This document shows positions 11,168-21,609 of a stretch of DNA of 64,000 nt, piece by piece (the first letter of the stretch is position 1; each line of letters starts with the position of its first letter). The position numbers and the translations under genes were made by a program. The stretch is from Larimichthys crocea (taxonomy: Eukaryota > Chordata > Actinopteri > Sciaenidae). The stretch spans positions 60,948 to 124,947 of the forward strand of contig NW_020857941.1 in assembly GCF_000972845.2 (NCBI RefSeq). The letters run 5' to 3'. Under the pieces are notes generated by a model, which was not told the origin of the DNA, did not search any database, and saw only the letters and a list, made by a program, of their open reading frames with translations.

Positions 11168-12859
11168 GTTCGTCCGTCTTCTTCCGCTTATCCGTTGCGG
11201 GGTCGCGGGGCCAGCAGCTTCAACAGGGAAGCCCAGACTTCCCTCTCCCCGGCCACTTCGTCCAGCTCTTCCAGGTGGACCCCAAGGCGTTCCCAGGCCA
11301 GCCGAGAGACATAGTCACTCCAGCGTGTCCTGGGTCTTCCCCGGGGCCGCCTCCCGGAGGGACGTGCCCGGAGCACCTCACCAGGGAGACGTCCAGGAGG
11401 CATCCTCACGAGATGCCCGAGCCACCTCAGCTGGCTCCTCTCGATGCGGAGGAGCAGCGGTTCTACTCTGAGCTCCCCATGGATGGCCGAGCTTCTCACC
11501 CTATCTCTAAGGGAGAGCCCAGCCACCCTGCGAAGGAAGCTCATTTCGGCCGCTTGTGTTCGCGATCTCATTCTTTTGGTCACTACCCAAAGCTTGTGAC
11601 CATAGGTGAGGGTAGGAATGTAGATCGACTGATAAATCGAGAGCTTCGCTTTTCGGCTCAGCTCCTTCTTGACCACGATGGACCGGTCCGCATCACTGCA
11701 GAAACTGCACAAATCCGCCGGTCAATCTCCCGTTCCATCCTTCCCTCACTCGTGAACAAGACCCCGAGATACTTGAACTCCTCCACTTGAGGCAGGATCT
11801 CATCCCCGACCCGGAGGTTGCACTCCACCCTTTTCCGGCTGAGAACCATGGCCTCGGATTTGGAGGTGCTGACTCTCATCCCAGCCGCTTCACACTCGGC
11901 TGTGAACCGCTCCAGGGAGAGCTGAAGGTCACGGTCCGATGAAGCCAACAGGACCAGATCATCCGCAAAAGGCAGCGACCCAATCCTGAGGCCACCGAAC
12001 CGCAACCCCTCAACACCCTGAAGTGTTGCCTAGAAATTCTGTCCATAAAGGTTATGAACAGAACCGGTGACAAAGGGCAGCCCTGGCCCATGCGGACCAA
12101 GCTCTGGCACCGGGAGTACAGGGACTGGATAGCCTGTATTAGTGGGTCCGGAACCCCATACTCCCGGAGCACCCCCCACAGGACTCCCTGAGGGACACGG
12201 TCGAACGCCTTCTCCAAGCTCACAAAGCACATGTAGACTGGTTGGGCGAACCCCCATGCACCCTCCAGGACCGCGCTAAGGGTATAGAGCTGGTCCACAG
12301 TTCCACGGCCAGGACGAAAACCACACTGCTCCTCCTGAATCCGAGGTTCGACAATCTTGCGGACCCTCCTCTCCAGGACCCCTAAAAGACCTTCCTGGGG
12401 AGGCTGAAGAGTGTGATACCCCTATAGTTGGAGCACACCCTCCGGTCCCCCTTTTTGAAAAGGGGAACCAGTCTGCCAGTCCTGAGGCACTTCCCCAGTC
12501 CACGCGATGTTGCAGAGACATGTCAACCAAGACAGCCCCACAACATCCAGAGCCTTAAGGAACTCCAGACGGACCTCATCCAGCCCCGGGGCCTTGACAC
12601 CAAGGAGCTTTTTGACTACCTCGGCGATCTCAGCCCCAGAGATAGGCGAGACCACCACGGGGTCCCCAGACTCTGCCTCCTCAGTGGAAGACGTGCTGGT
12701 GGGATTGAGGAGGTCTTCGAAGTATTCCCTCCACCGACCCAAAACGTCCCCAGTTGAGGTCAGCAGCACCCCGCCCCCACTCAACACAGTGTTGACAGTG
12801 CACTGCTTTCCCCGCCTGAGCTGCCGGATGGTGGTCCAGAACCTCCTCGAAGCCGTTCG
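11168..12859 (-). mobile_element. Rex3 non-LTR retrotransposon (RTE clade), 5'-truncated
   Basis: 1,692 bases of minus-strand LINE between perfect 13-bp duplications. The reading frame is broken into pieces. They run from VLGRWREYFEDLLNPTSTSS, through the reverse-transcriptase block FVSLEKAFDRVPQGVLWGVL and the catalytic FADDLVLLAS, to RSQLRWLGHLVRMPPGRLPG near the 3' end. The bases CGGTGACAAAGGGCAGCCCTG near 12064 match the standard fish Rex3 PCR primer as I recall it, which fixes the family. The 5' half is absent, which is usual for target-primed insertion. Frameshifts and stops make it non-autonomous. Confidence 0.9.
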
Positions 12860-12872
12860 AGTTATAATGTTC
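12860..12872. repeat. Target-site duplication of Rex3, right copy
   Basis: Exact second copy of AGTTATAATGTTC. Confidence 0.9.
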
Positions 12873-12904
12873 TTGGTTATTTGTTTAGTTGTGTTCCGCT
12901 CATT

Positions 12905-13241
12905 TTCTCTCTAAGACACTTGAGAAAGCTGGAGCTAATCTCTCCATAAGAACAGTTAATTTGAGGATTCTCAGTCAGGATTTAGTGCATCATACCACAG
13001 AGACCACACTAGTCAATCTCTGTACTTGTCCTGTTAGATCTTAGTGCTGCATTTGACACCATTGACCATCAAATTCTTTTATAGAGACTGGAACATCAAA
13101 TTGACATCGAAGGAACCGCCCTAAGCTGGTTTAAGTCGTATTTCTTAGATCGATCTCAGTTTGTTCATGTCAATGATGAATCCTCCATGCATACCAAAGT
13201 TTGTCATGGAGTCCCACAAGGTTCTGTACTCGAACCACTTC
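12905..13241 (+). mobile_element. L2-clade LINE, 5' piece of the sense copy (RT motifs A and B)
   Basis: Translates to LVLLDLSAAFDTIDHQILL (RT motif A), then ALSWFKSYFLDRSQFVHVN and HGVPQGSVLEPL (motif B), with one in-frame stop. The frame breaks off after EPL, where an L2 of opposite orientation begins. It resumes after that at 14276. The upstream part (HHTTETTLVNL) is shortened and decayed. Confidence 0.85.
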
Positions 13242-14275
13242 AAATCGAATCAAATCAAATTTTATTTGTATAGCCCAAAGTCACAAAGTACATTTGCCTC
13301 AGAGGGCTTTACAATCTGTACAGGGAGTGACACCCTCTGTCCTTAAAAAAACTTGCCCACAAAAAACCTTTGACAGGGAAAAAAGGTGGAAGAAACCTCA
13401 GGAAGAGCCACAGAGGAGGGATCCCTCTCCCAGGACGGACAGACGTGCAATGGATGTCACGTGTACAGGACAAATCAACACAAACATATTGTACAATTAC
13501 AATGACTGACAAAATGACAATGAATTACAATGAATGATAAAATGACAAAGAATCACAATGAATGATAAAATGATTACAGCAGCAGTGGAACCTGTGATAG
13601 AGATAGAGAGACACAGATGCACAGCAGCCGCAAATCATAAACTATAAACTGTAATGGAGATATGGTAACAATAATGGCAGTAATAATATATGTAGTGGAC
13701 GTCATACAGGACCACAGCAGCAGCCACGATCCATGAGAACCTGCTGGACGACAGAGCACAGAAACTCCAGGGAAGAAGTTTAGTTAGTAACATGCATTAA
13801 TGAGACATGTATGTTTACAGATGGTGGTGGTAATGGTGATGGAGGGAGAGAGAGAGAGAGAGAGACAGAGAGACAGAGAGAGAGAGAGAGAGAGGGAGAG
13901 GGAGAGGAGGGAGGGGGAGTCAGTCTAATCCTATGGCAGCATAACTAAGGGATGACCTGAGCCAGCCCTAACTATAAGCTCTATCAAAAAGGAAAGTCTC
14001 AAGTCTACTCTTAAAAGTGTTGACCGTATCTGCCTCCCGAACCCAGAATGGTAGTTTGTTCCACAGAAGAGGAGCCTGATAGCTGAAAGCTCTGGCTCCC
14101 AATCTACTTTGGAGACTATAGGAACCACAAGGAACCCAGCGTCCTGAGAGCGCAGTGTTCTAGAGGGGTAGTAAGGTATTATGAGCTCTTTTAGATATGA
14201 TGGTGTCTGACCATGAAGAGCTTTATAAGTAAGGAGAAGAATTTTAAATTCTATTCTAGGTTTAATAGGTAGTCA
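13242..14275 (-). mobile_element. L2-clade LINE 3' end, inserted antisense inside another L2
   Basis: Read on the minus strand it starts within the RT thumb region at 14275, passes FSYQAPLLWNKLPFWVREAD and ends with a 3' UTR. The tail is GGGCTATACAAATAAAATTT followed by TGATT-type repeats. The same 3' UTR recurs at 31658-31960. Sequence at 14178-14275 is the near-exact reverse complement of 14871-14964 in the sense copy. The UTR holds a GA-rich simple repeat. This copy is 5'-truncated and broken. Confidence 0.8.
13845..13906 (+). repeat. GA-rich simple repeat
   Basis: An imperfect GAGAGA run followed by GGGAGAGGGAGAGG, inside the 3' UTR of the antisense L2. Confidence 0.85.
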
Positions 14276-15000
14276 GTTTATATATGCTTCCTCTAGGGAA
14301 CATTGTTAGGAATCACTCCATTAAGTTTCATTGTTATGCTGACGACACCCAATTACATTTATCAATCAAGCCTGATGCAACCAATCAGTTAACTAAACTC
14401 CAAACATGCCTTAAGGATATAAAAAGTTGGATGACCTACAATTTTTTGATGTTAAATTTAGACAAAACTGAAGTTCTTGTAATTGGACCCAAACACCTCA
14501 GAAACTCTCTTTCTAGAGACTTAGTTACCTTAGATGGGATCACCCTGGCCTCCAGCTCCACTGTAAAGAATCTTGGAGTTGTTTTTGATCAGGATTTGTC
14601 CTTTAACGTCCACATAAAACAAATTTTGAGGACTGCATTCTTGCACTTACGTAACATCGCCAAAATCAGATGCATCATGTCTCAAGCGGATGCAGAAAAA
14701 CTAGTCCACGCATTTGTTACTTCTAGCCTGGACTATTGTAACTCTTTGTTATCAGGCTGCTCTAATAAGTCTCTTAGGACTTTGCAGTTAATTCAGAATG
14801 CTGCTGCACGTGTTCTGACAGGAACCAAGATCAGAGAATCACATCTCTCCCATTTTGGCCTCTTGCATTGGCTACCTATTAAATCTAGAATAGAATTTAA
14901 AATTCTTCTCCTTACATACAAAGATCTTCATGGTCAGGCACCATCATATCTAAAAGAGCTCATAGTAGGGCGGGTTACACTTCTACATGTTCCTGGGTTA
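14276..15000 (+). mobile_element. L2-clade LINE, 3' piece of the sense copy (RT motif C onward)
   Basis: A 266-codon open frame runs from 14284 and carries the catalytic CYADDTQLHLS (about 14332-14364). It continues with MLNLDKTEVLVIGPKH, KNLGVVFDQDLSFNVHIKQI, LDYCNSLLSGCSNKSL and IQNAAARVLTGTK to APSYLKELI near 14964. The sequence then departs from L2, so the C-terminus and 3' UTR are missing. The open frame is unusually long for an old copy but belongs to a fragmentary element. Confidence 0.88.
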
Positions 15001-17090
15001 ATTCATTATGGTTCTGGGGTGCAGTGCCCTTATAACACAGTGACACAGTTTCAATTTGTAACAGGTCTAATCAATGCCAATTGAGTAGTCACTGTCTAAT
15101 AGCTATACTCTGTATACTTGTAAGATTAGTTAACTTAGACTTTAACTGACACAGACAGAGAGCAACAACAACAACAACTGACAGCAGCATGATGCTCCAC
15201 ATTTTACTCCTGTAATTATGAAGCACTAAAGTAGTGCTGACAGAGTCAGGTACAGAAAGCCAACTGAAACACAGATGTGAGACCAGCAGAGGGACATCAG
15301 TACAATCTATGCTGAGACCATCTCATAATGATGTAGTCTAGTGTAAGAGCAGTTGGATTCTGAACACCGCCGTCATCTTCTCCTACAGTAACTCCTTGTG
15401 AATTCTCCTTCTCATCTTTCCTTGACCTTGTGATGTTTTCCATCGAGGTCAAGGAAAAGTGTTTAGGAAAAGGACTAGAACGAGCATCGGGCTTTGAACC
15501 CAATTTGATATAGTGACCAAACTGTGTAATGACAACAATAGCATCCATCATGTGAGACACACGCTGGTGGTCCAAAAGACTGTTCGCTGTAAGCTTACAT
15601 GGAGAAAGAAGTGTCTGGACAGCAGATACATGTACATTTTTTTAGCATCTCTGTGAAATGAACCCATCACCATGACCATCAGATCCATTCAGTCCGGTAA
15701 CATTCGAAACATCTAAAAGGAATGCACGATGGAATCATTTTATCCTCATACAATCGCTCTATGGGCCACACAATGAGGAAGCATATGTGTCAATTTTATG
15801 CCTGGAAATCAAACTTTTTTTCTTCATGCTCCACTGAGCAGTTTCCACAGGACAGAATGGACCATTTCATTCATTGATCAGATTCATTGATCAGATAGCC
15901 TCTATCTGACTCATGAAATCCAGACAGATTTGATTTACCTGCAGCTATAAGTACTTCATTTCAAAACATTTCAGTGAAACTGTTCCTGCTCAGATTTATG
16001 TTGTTTTGTTGTCACATAGGACTGACAGCTCTCATGTCTTGTTACACAGATTTTAAATAACTGTTGTAGGCTCAAAAGGGTCAAATTATCCAACATGGTA
16101 CAACTTGGTTTTGACTTCTTTCCAGATCCATTAACTGTCTCACAGCCCCTCTGATTTATCCTGTGACCCCATGGAGGGCCCCAACCCTCAGGTTGAGAAC
16201 AAATGGATTAAAGCAGCTAACTGTATTTAAAGCATTTAAAATGCTGCTTACACATGGCTGCACCTGATGATGTCAAATGTCATTTTACTGAAGCAGAAGG
16301 TTTACTTTGATTCTTTGAGTTCATTTAGCTGAAAATGCTTCTGTGCTTTTATTCCAGATTAAGCTGGACTTGTGATGGAGTTTATTTTCATTGTTGTACT
16401 GTAGACTGCTTTTACTCAAGCGATTTACTACGATTTTAAGGATTTGAATGCTTCTTCCACCATAATAATTTTATTTATTATTATAATTTATGATTTATTT
16501 GATATATAGTATACATAGATATCAACACAGAGAAAGTCTGAGTCAAAATAAGAAACTAGCACATTTATTTTTGTCTAAAAGCAACACTAGATAAAGGTTT
16601 GTGTTTGTTGTGATCTGTTGTCTCCAGTTTCAGAGTTCAGCTGTACACGTGTATTTGTTCTGATTACAATATTTATGATAAAAAAAACAACAACTAGTGA
16701 ACAAGAAGGCCAACTCTGAGTCTGTCTTTCAGTCTGGTTACTTTGGCCTGCTTGCCCAGCTCCGGTTCTGGCACGACAGTGGCTCTGCTCCTCATCAGCA
16801 TTCCCCTGCAGCCTGTAAAGTTCCTCTTCAGATCAGTGAACTAGTTGGCAGTGTGTGACTGTAAAGTGTTACGTACATCTTGCAGGTCATCATACTGTAC
16901 GTAGCACAATGTTACATGGTGTGAGGATAGAATAGTAGATTTATAATAAATTCATTTATAGTGAAAGATTACAAAATGGGGCTTTAATAGCCTAATTAGG
17001 AGACTGGACGTTTTTATTGAAACTGAAGGGGTTTTTATTTTTTTCCATCAGGAAAATGAATAAATAAAACAAATGTAAGGAAATGAAAAA
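15001..17090. other. Intergenic sequence upstream of rergl
   Basis: Mostly AT-rich single-copy-looking DNA without recognised exons. Contains an inverted repeat at 15418-15457 and a short tandem CATTGATCAGATT duplication near 15873-15897. Distal regulatory elements for rergl could lie here, but none can be named. Confidence 0.4.
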
Positions 17091-17099
17091 AATGATATA

Positions 17100-17350
17100 T
17101 AATTATCCTCCATGGCTGGCTGGGTGGACTCAGGAACAGAAACGCCCCCTGCCCAGCCTCCTTCGGTGTTGTGCCGCTCCAGAAGAGCCGCCCATCGGCC
17201 AGTCTATAGCAGAGGACGCGGAGCAGAACAGCAGCTCCAGGACGCTGACTTGAACGCAGCTGTTCCCCCTCCTCAGCCCCTCACAGCACGACATGTGACG
17301 GATGACGGATACTTCTCCACTTCTCCACTAGTCCTGTTTCTGCAGAGAAC
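17100..17350 (+). promoter_or_regulatory. Likely promoter/5' UTR region of rergl
   Basis: This is a GC-richer block than the AT-rich sequence upstream, ending at the rergl start codon. It begins just after an AT-rich run at 17090-17105 (gatatataattatcc). No canonical TATA box is placed with certainty. An 80-codon open frame here (17112-17354) has no recognisable family and is better read as leader sequence. A non-coding first exon farther upstream cannot be excluded. Confidence 0.4.
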
Positions 17351-18367
17351 ATGAATGAGATCAAGATCGCTGTTCTGGGCAGTGAAGGTGTCGGAAAATC
17401 AGGTAGGAGACCTGAACGTCGGGGATGAACAAGTTGTTGCCAGTGACCGACCTCACCTGTCTGTCTCTCTGTCTGTCTGCAGCTCTCAACGTCCGTTTCC
17501 TCACTAGGCGCTTCATTGGAGAGTACGCATCATCTTCAGGTAACTAGAAATATGAACATGTTTATTATTATTTATCTGTCTGCACACAGTCTGATGAGAA
17601 CTGACCATTTTTCCTTCTTCTGAAGTTTAAACTGCAACTGCTCACAATTTCATCCTAAAATCCTTCATCTGACTCATGAATAAGATTTTATTGAACCATC
17701 TGCAGCCACAAATATCTCATTAACATTTACACGTGGCACTGTATTTGACTTTAATTTTTTTAACCTGCTTATGTATTGGCACCCAGCCTGAATAAATCTG
17801 ATACATGTTCACAGAGTTATTTCATTCATTTTGATAACACTTCTGACAGTCACCTTTTTGGATTTTGCATTTGTGTACAGAAAATGACTTGATACCTGTT
17901 TTCCTCTATAAGCTCTTTTATCTCAGCTTCTTCTGTTTCATGTACTCTGCATGATGAAGCCAACTTTGGTACACACTATTAAAATGTTGCTGCCTTCAAA
18001 TAGATTGCAACTAATTCTTAAGATCATTCATTTTGTGCTGTTTTTAGCCAACATCTGTTCTGTAATGATTCTGCACATTCTGCAGCCTCCTCGAAAGTCT
18101 ACCTGACCTGCACAGGGAATGACTCATATTAATCTCTGATAGCGGCTCAATAGGCCATTGTTTGCCCGAGAATAATTGAGTTTCATCTGAGCGTGTTCAC
18201 TTTCAGCACTTAGAGGGAGCGGGGCACAGAAACTGTGCAAGGTGTGACGCAAACAACGTGAACAACTGTAGAAGCATTTTACAAATGGCTGAACCCAACA
18301 TAGGTGAATCAAGTAACTGGTCTACTAACATTAGCTTTTGAAAGGTTTCCTGCAAGACACTGAACCA

Positions 18368-18411
<44 letters not shown>

Positions 18412-21400
18412 AGGTGAATAAGAGGTCCATTCTCAAGTGTTTTGGATCAAAATGATAAATAAATGCAATCTTTACATTTCTAGAAATATTTTCATTATGT
18501 CAGATCACACATGGATTGGGTTACATGTTCCACCATGACTCACTCGGCTGAGTACAGTGTGCTGTTTGCCTGGTGTGACTGTTGTTGTAAGTTTTAGAAT
18601 GAACTTGGACACAGTCTGAATATATAATACAGCTAAGAGAGAAAAATTACTCTGGCCACATTTATATTTTCAGTAGAAAACACAGATAGATATAGACAAA
18701 TAGAATGGATAAATAATTATATTTATTCACTGACAATTATTCACCTTCTCTTCTGTCCTCCTCTGTCTTCCACAGAGTGCATATACAGGAAGCGTGTGTC
18801 GGTGGATGGGAGGCAGGTTAACCTTGAGCTCTATGACCCATGCTCACAGGTGAGTTCACAGATAATTATTATCATGCTTATTAACCCTCATTCACGCCTT
18901 CATCACTTCCAGAATTGATTACTGCAACAGCATCCTCTATGGCACACCATCCAAAACTTTAAACTTTAAATAAGCTTCAGTACATCCAAAACTCTGCTGC
19001 ACGTCTGCTCACCCACACCCGTCCCCAGGACCACATCACTCCAGTCCTCCAGAAACTCCACTGGCTCCCAGTTCCACAGCGTATTCAGTTCAAAATCCTC
19101 CTCCTCACACACAAAGCCCTCCATAACCAGACCCCTTCCTACCTCACTGACTTGCTCCATCGCCACAATCCATCCCGCGGCCTCCGTTCATCTGATGCAA
19201 ACCTTCTGACTCCAGCACTCAGGACCAAACACTGAACCTGGGGCGACAGAGCCTTCTCTGCAGCTGCCCCCTCCCTCTGGAACTCTCTCCCCAAACACAT
19301 CCGTGACTGTACTGACTTGCCCAAATTCAAATCTCTGACAAAAACACACCTTTTTTAAAATTGCTTTAAATGTTTAGCTTAGTCTATTGTGTTTTTAGTG
19401 TACTGTTTCACATTGTTTTGATGATTTGATTTTTGACTTTTTATGTAAAGTGTCTTTGAGTACCTTGAAAAGCGCTTTTAAATAAAATGTAGTATTATAA
19501 TTATAATAATAATAATAATAATAATAATAAATTTAATTTATAAAGCACTTTACATTTGAATGAAATCTCAAAGTGCTACAATACACACAAAGTATATGCA
19601 CACAAGCAACAGAAACAAATAAATCACAGCAAGAGAAATCATGTTGAATACGATGTGGAAAAAAGGAAAGTTTTAAGTCCTTTTTAAAAAAAATTTAAAA
19701 CATGGATAATGCATGGCATGGCTCGGGCGCTGGTTTCCATGTTGTCGTTTCATATAGTCAAGGCAATTTATACAGACTCACAAATTTCTGATTGTGTCAT
19801 GTTTCATTACATCTTGTCATAAAATACAAAATACTGCAATAATGACATATGGACATAACAAATGAACATATAGAATTAATGTGGATGTGTAGCTGCTAGG
19901 TTTGAGCCCTGATTGCCCACATGCCAAACAGTCAACTTAACTTCTGTGCAGCTGCTAATTTATCTATTGACAGGCACTCAACCTACTCCACTTACTATCA
20001 GTTGTAACCAAACATTGCACAAGAAAATGCAAGTTGTAGTCACTTTAGGCTACACATAACGAGTTCGCTGCAGCAATACACGGCTGTTCTAGTCAAACTT
20101 TGGTGGTAAGTAGTAGTCACATGGAGGACGGCCCAAAACAGCGTCACAGCTGTGACGTGACAGAGATATGCCCGGTGGAGTTTCGAGGTCACAGCATGAG
20201 GACAGAAGCTGCTCTGTAGTGTGGTGCTACAGCAGCAGATACTTCTGTATTGCTTGGCAGTCAGCAGTAGAATGAACAGGCTGTTGCTGAGGTGGGCTCC
20301 GGCAGACATCTCACCTCGGGTCAATGATATCACTGATGCCTGTAAATGGGAGCCATCTATTCAAGTGTCTCCATGTGTTGAACAATGTTTATATATTGAT
20401 CTGTTTCAGAGCTATGATACCAATAAGAGTACTGCCTCACCTCAAGAAGGTTCCTGGTTCAAACCTCAGCTGAGACCTTTCTGTGTGTTCTCTCCGGGTC
20501 CTCCACAGTCCAAAAACATTCAGGTTAATTGGTGATAAATCTGAATCTGTCTAAATTGCCTGAAGGTGTGAATGTGAATAGAAATGGTTATGTCTCTGTC
20601 TGCAGTAAACATAGCGCAGCCCTTTGGCACGTACAAGAACCAAAATAACAGGCGGTGATGTCCACATAGTCCATGGGCCTACTGCTTTGCACTTGTTGTC
20701 ACACTTGCATGATTCAAATATGACCCAATGAGTGGAAAGCAAAAGCTTGTCAGTATCATCCATCTTATTTTATAGAGCCAGAGAAACATCCAGTGAGAGA
20801 TCCATTAATCTGAGTTAAAGCACAGGACAGCAACAGCATCACGTCACCGCCATGAACTTCTTTATTAATGTCTACACCTGTTTTCTGTATTCAAGCCCTG
20901 CATTCATGTTGACTACCTCGTGTCTTTTGTGTATTTTGTGTAGTAAGTGCATTCTCTCTGCACTCTTGACAAAATGTTCTGTGTTTTTCAGGCCTGTGAG
21001 GGAAAGTCCACTTTAAATGACCAAATCCACTGGGCCGATGGTTTCATTGTGGTCTATGATATAAGCAACCGCTCCTCTTTCTTCACTGCTAAAGCCATCG
21101 TACACCTAATCAGAGAGCTACACCTGGGAACTGCCAAAAGGTATGGACTAAGATCCCTGACCACTGTATGTGCATGAACAGATAAGGTTTAATGAGTCAC
21201 TGACTCTGCTTTTTGACCTGCAGGGATGCAGACTCGCTCATATTTTTGGTGGGTAACAAACAGGACCTGTGTCACATGAGAGAGGTGCAGTGTGAAGAAG
21301 GTCAGTGTATGGCTGCAGAGTTTCACTGTCAGTTCTACGAGCTGTCGGCAGCTGAACACTACCATGAGGTGGCCCTCATATTCTCCAAGATGGTGCAAAA

Positions 21401-21509
21401 CACTAGCCTGGGCAGCAAGGCCAAGGAGCGCAGGAGACGGCCCAGCGGATCCAAATCCATGGCCAAACTCATCAACAATGTCTTCGGCAAGAGGAGGAAG
21501 TCAGTGTGA
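17351..21509 (+). CDS. rergl: RERG/RAS-like protein (atypical Ras-family GTPase), five coding exons
   Basis: Coding exons are 17351-17402, 17483-17539, 18776-18849, 20992-21140 and 21224-21509. All have GT-AG borders and compatible phases, giving 618 nt and 205 residues, the length I recall for human RERGL. The P-loop is GSEGVGKS (residues 10-17), the G4 motif is NKQD (122-125) and the G5-like motif is ELSAAE (150-155). The C-terminus [19 protein letters not shown] is basic and has no CAAX box, so membrane anchoring by prenylation is not expected. The switch regions are degenerate. The Ras switch-I threonine position reads Ile (ECIY, 37-40) and the DTAGQ motif reads DPCSQ (57-61). Human RERGL, from memory, has the same DPCSQ, so this is a family trait and not decay. 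The function is poorly known; the relative RERG is a growth-inhibitory small GTPase. The ATG at 17351 sits directly before the P-loop strand, as in the family. Alternatives such as RERG or RASL11/12 fit less well because of the C-terminus. Confidence 0.93.
18370..18408 (+). repeat. GT microsatellite in rergl intron 2
   Basis: About 19 uninterrupted GT units. Confidence 0.95.
18886..19531 (+). mobile_element. CR1/L2-type LINE 3' end in rergl intron 3
   Basis: Translates to [20 protein letters not shown], then [19 protein letters not shown] and [20 protein letters not shown]. This is the RT thumb/C-terminal region seen in L2-clade elements, with frameshifts later on. A 3' UTR ends AAAAGCGCTTTTAAATAAA and an ATT/TAA microsatellite tail runs at 19500-19531. 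It lies on the same strand as rergl, wholly inside intron 3. Confidence 0.8.
20090..20205 (+). repeat. Dispersed repeat family shared with 52230 and 57540 (partial copy C)
   Basis: Shares the block GGACGGCCCAAAACAGCGTC plus TGTGACGTGACAGAG with the two longer copies downstream. It lies in rergl intron 3. See the copies at 52230 and 57540. Confidence 0.6.
20429..20604 (+). mobile_element. Teleost repeat of the RSg-1/L2-tail type (5' part)
   Basis: Recognised by AAGGTTCCTGGTTCAAACCTC, then TTCTCTCCGGGTCCTCCACA and CAGGTTAATTGGTGATAAAT. This is the very common fish repeat whose other end appears at 35706-35836. It lies in rergl intron 3 and is non-coding. Confidence 0.65.
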
Positions 21510-21589
21510 AGAGTCAAATACAACGGCACTGAACTGACACACACACCAGCTCGGCTTTGTATATTTGGTTGTGTTTGGTGTAGCTGTTA

Positions 21590-21595
21590 AATAAA
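21590..21595 (+). terminator. Polyadenylation signal of rergl
   Basis: A canonical AATAAA lies 81 bases after the rergl stop codon and is followed by a GT-rich stretch (gtggttgtgtgtgtg), as expected downstream of a cleavage site. This gives a short 3' UTR of about 100 bases. Confidence 0.7.
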
Positions 21596-21609
21596 CTGAC
21601 GTATATGTA

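Noticed and set aside
11275..11790. A 171-codon plus-strand frame
   Set aside because: It is the antisense of the Rex3 reverse-transcriptase region; the coding strand is minus.
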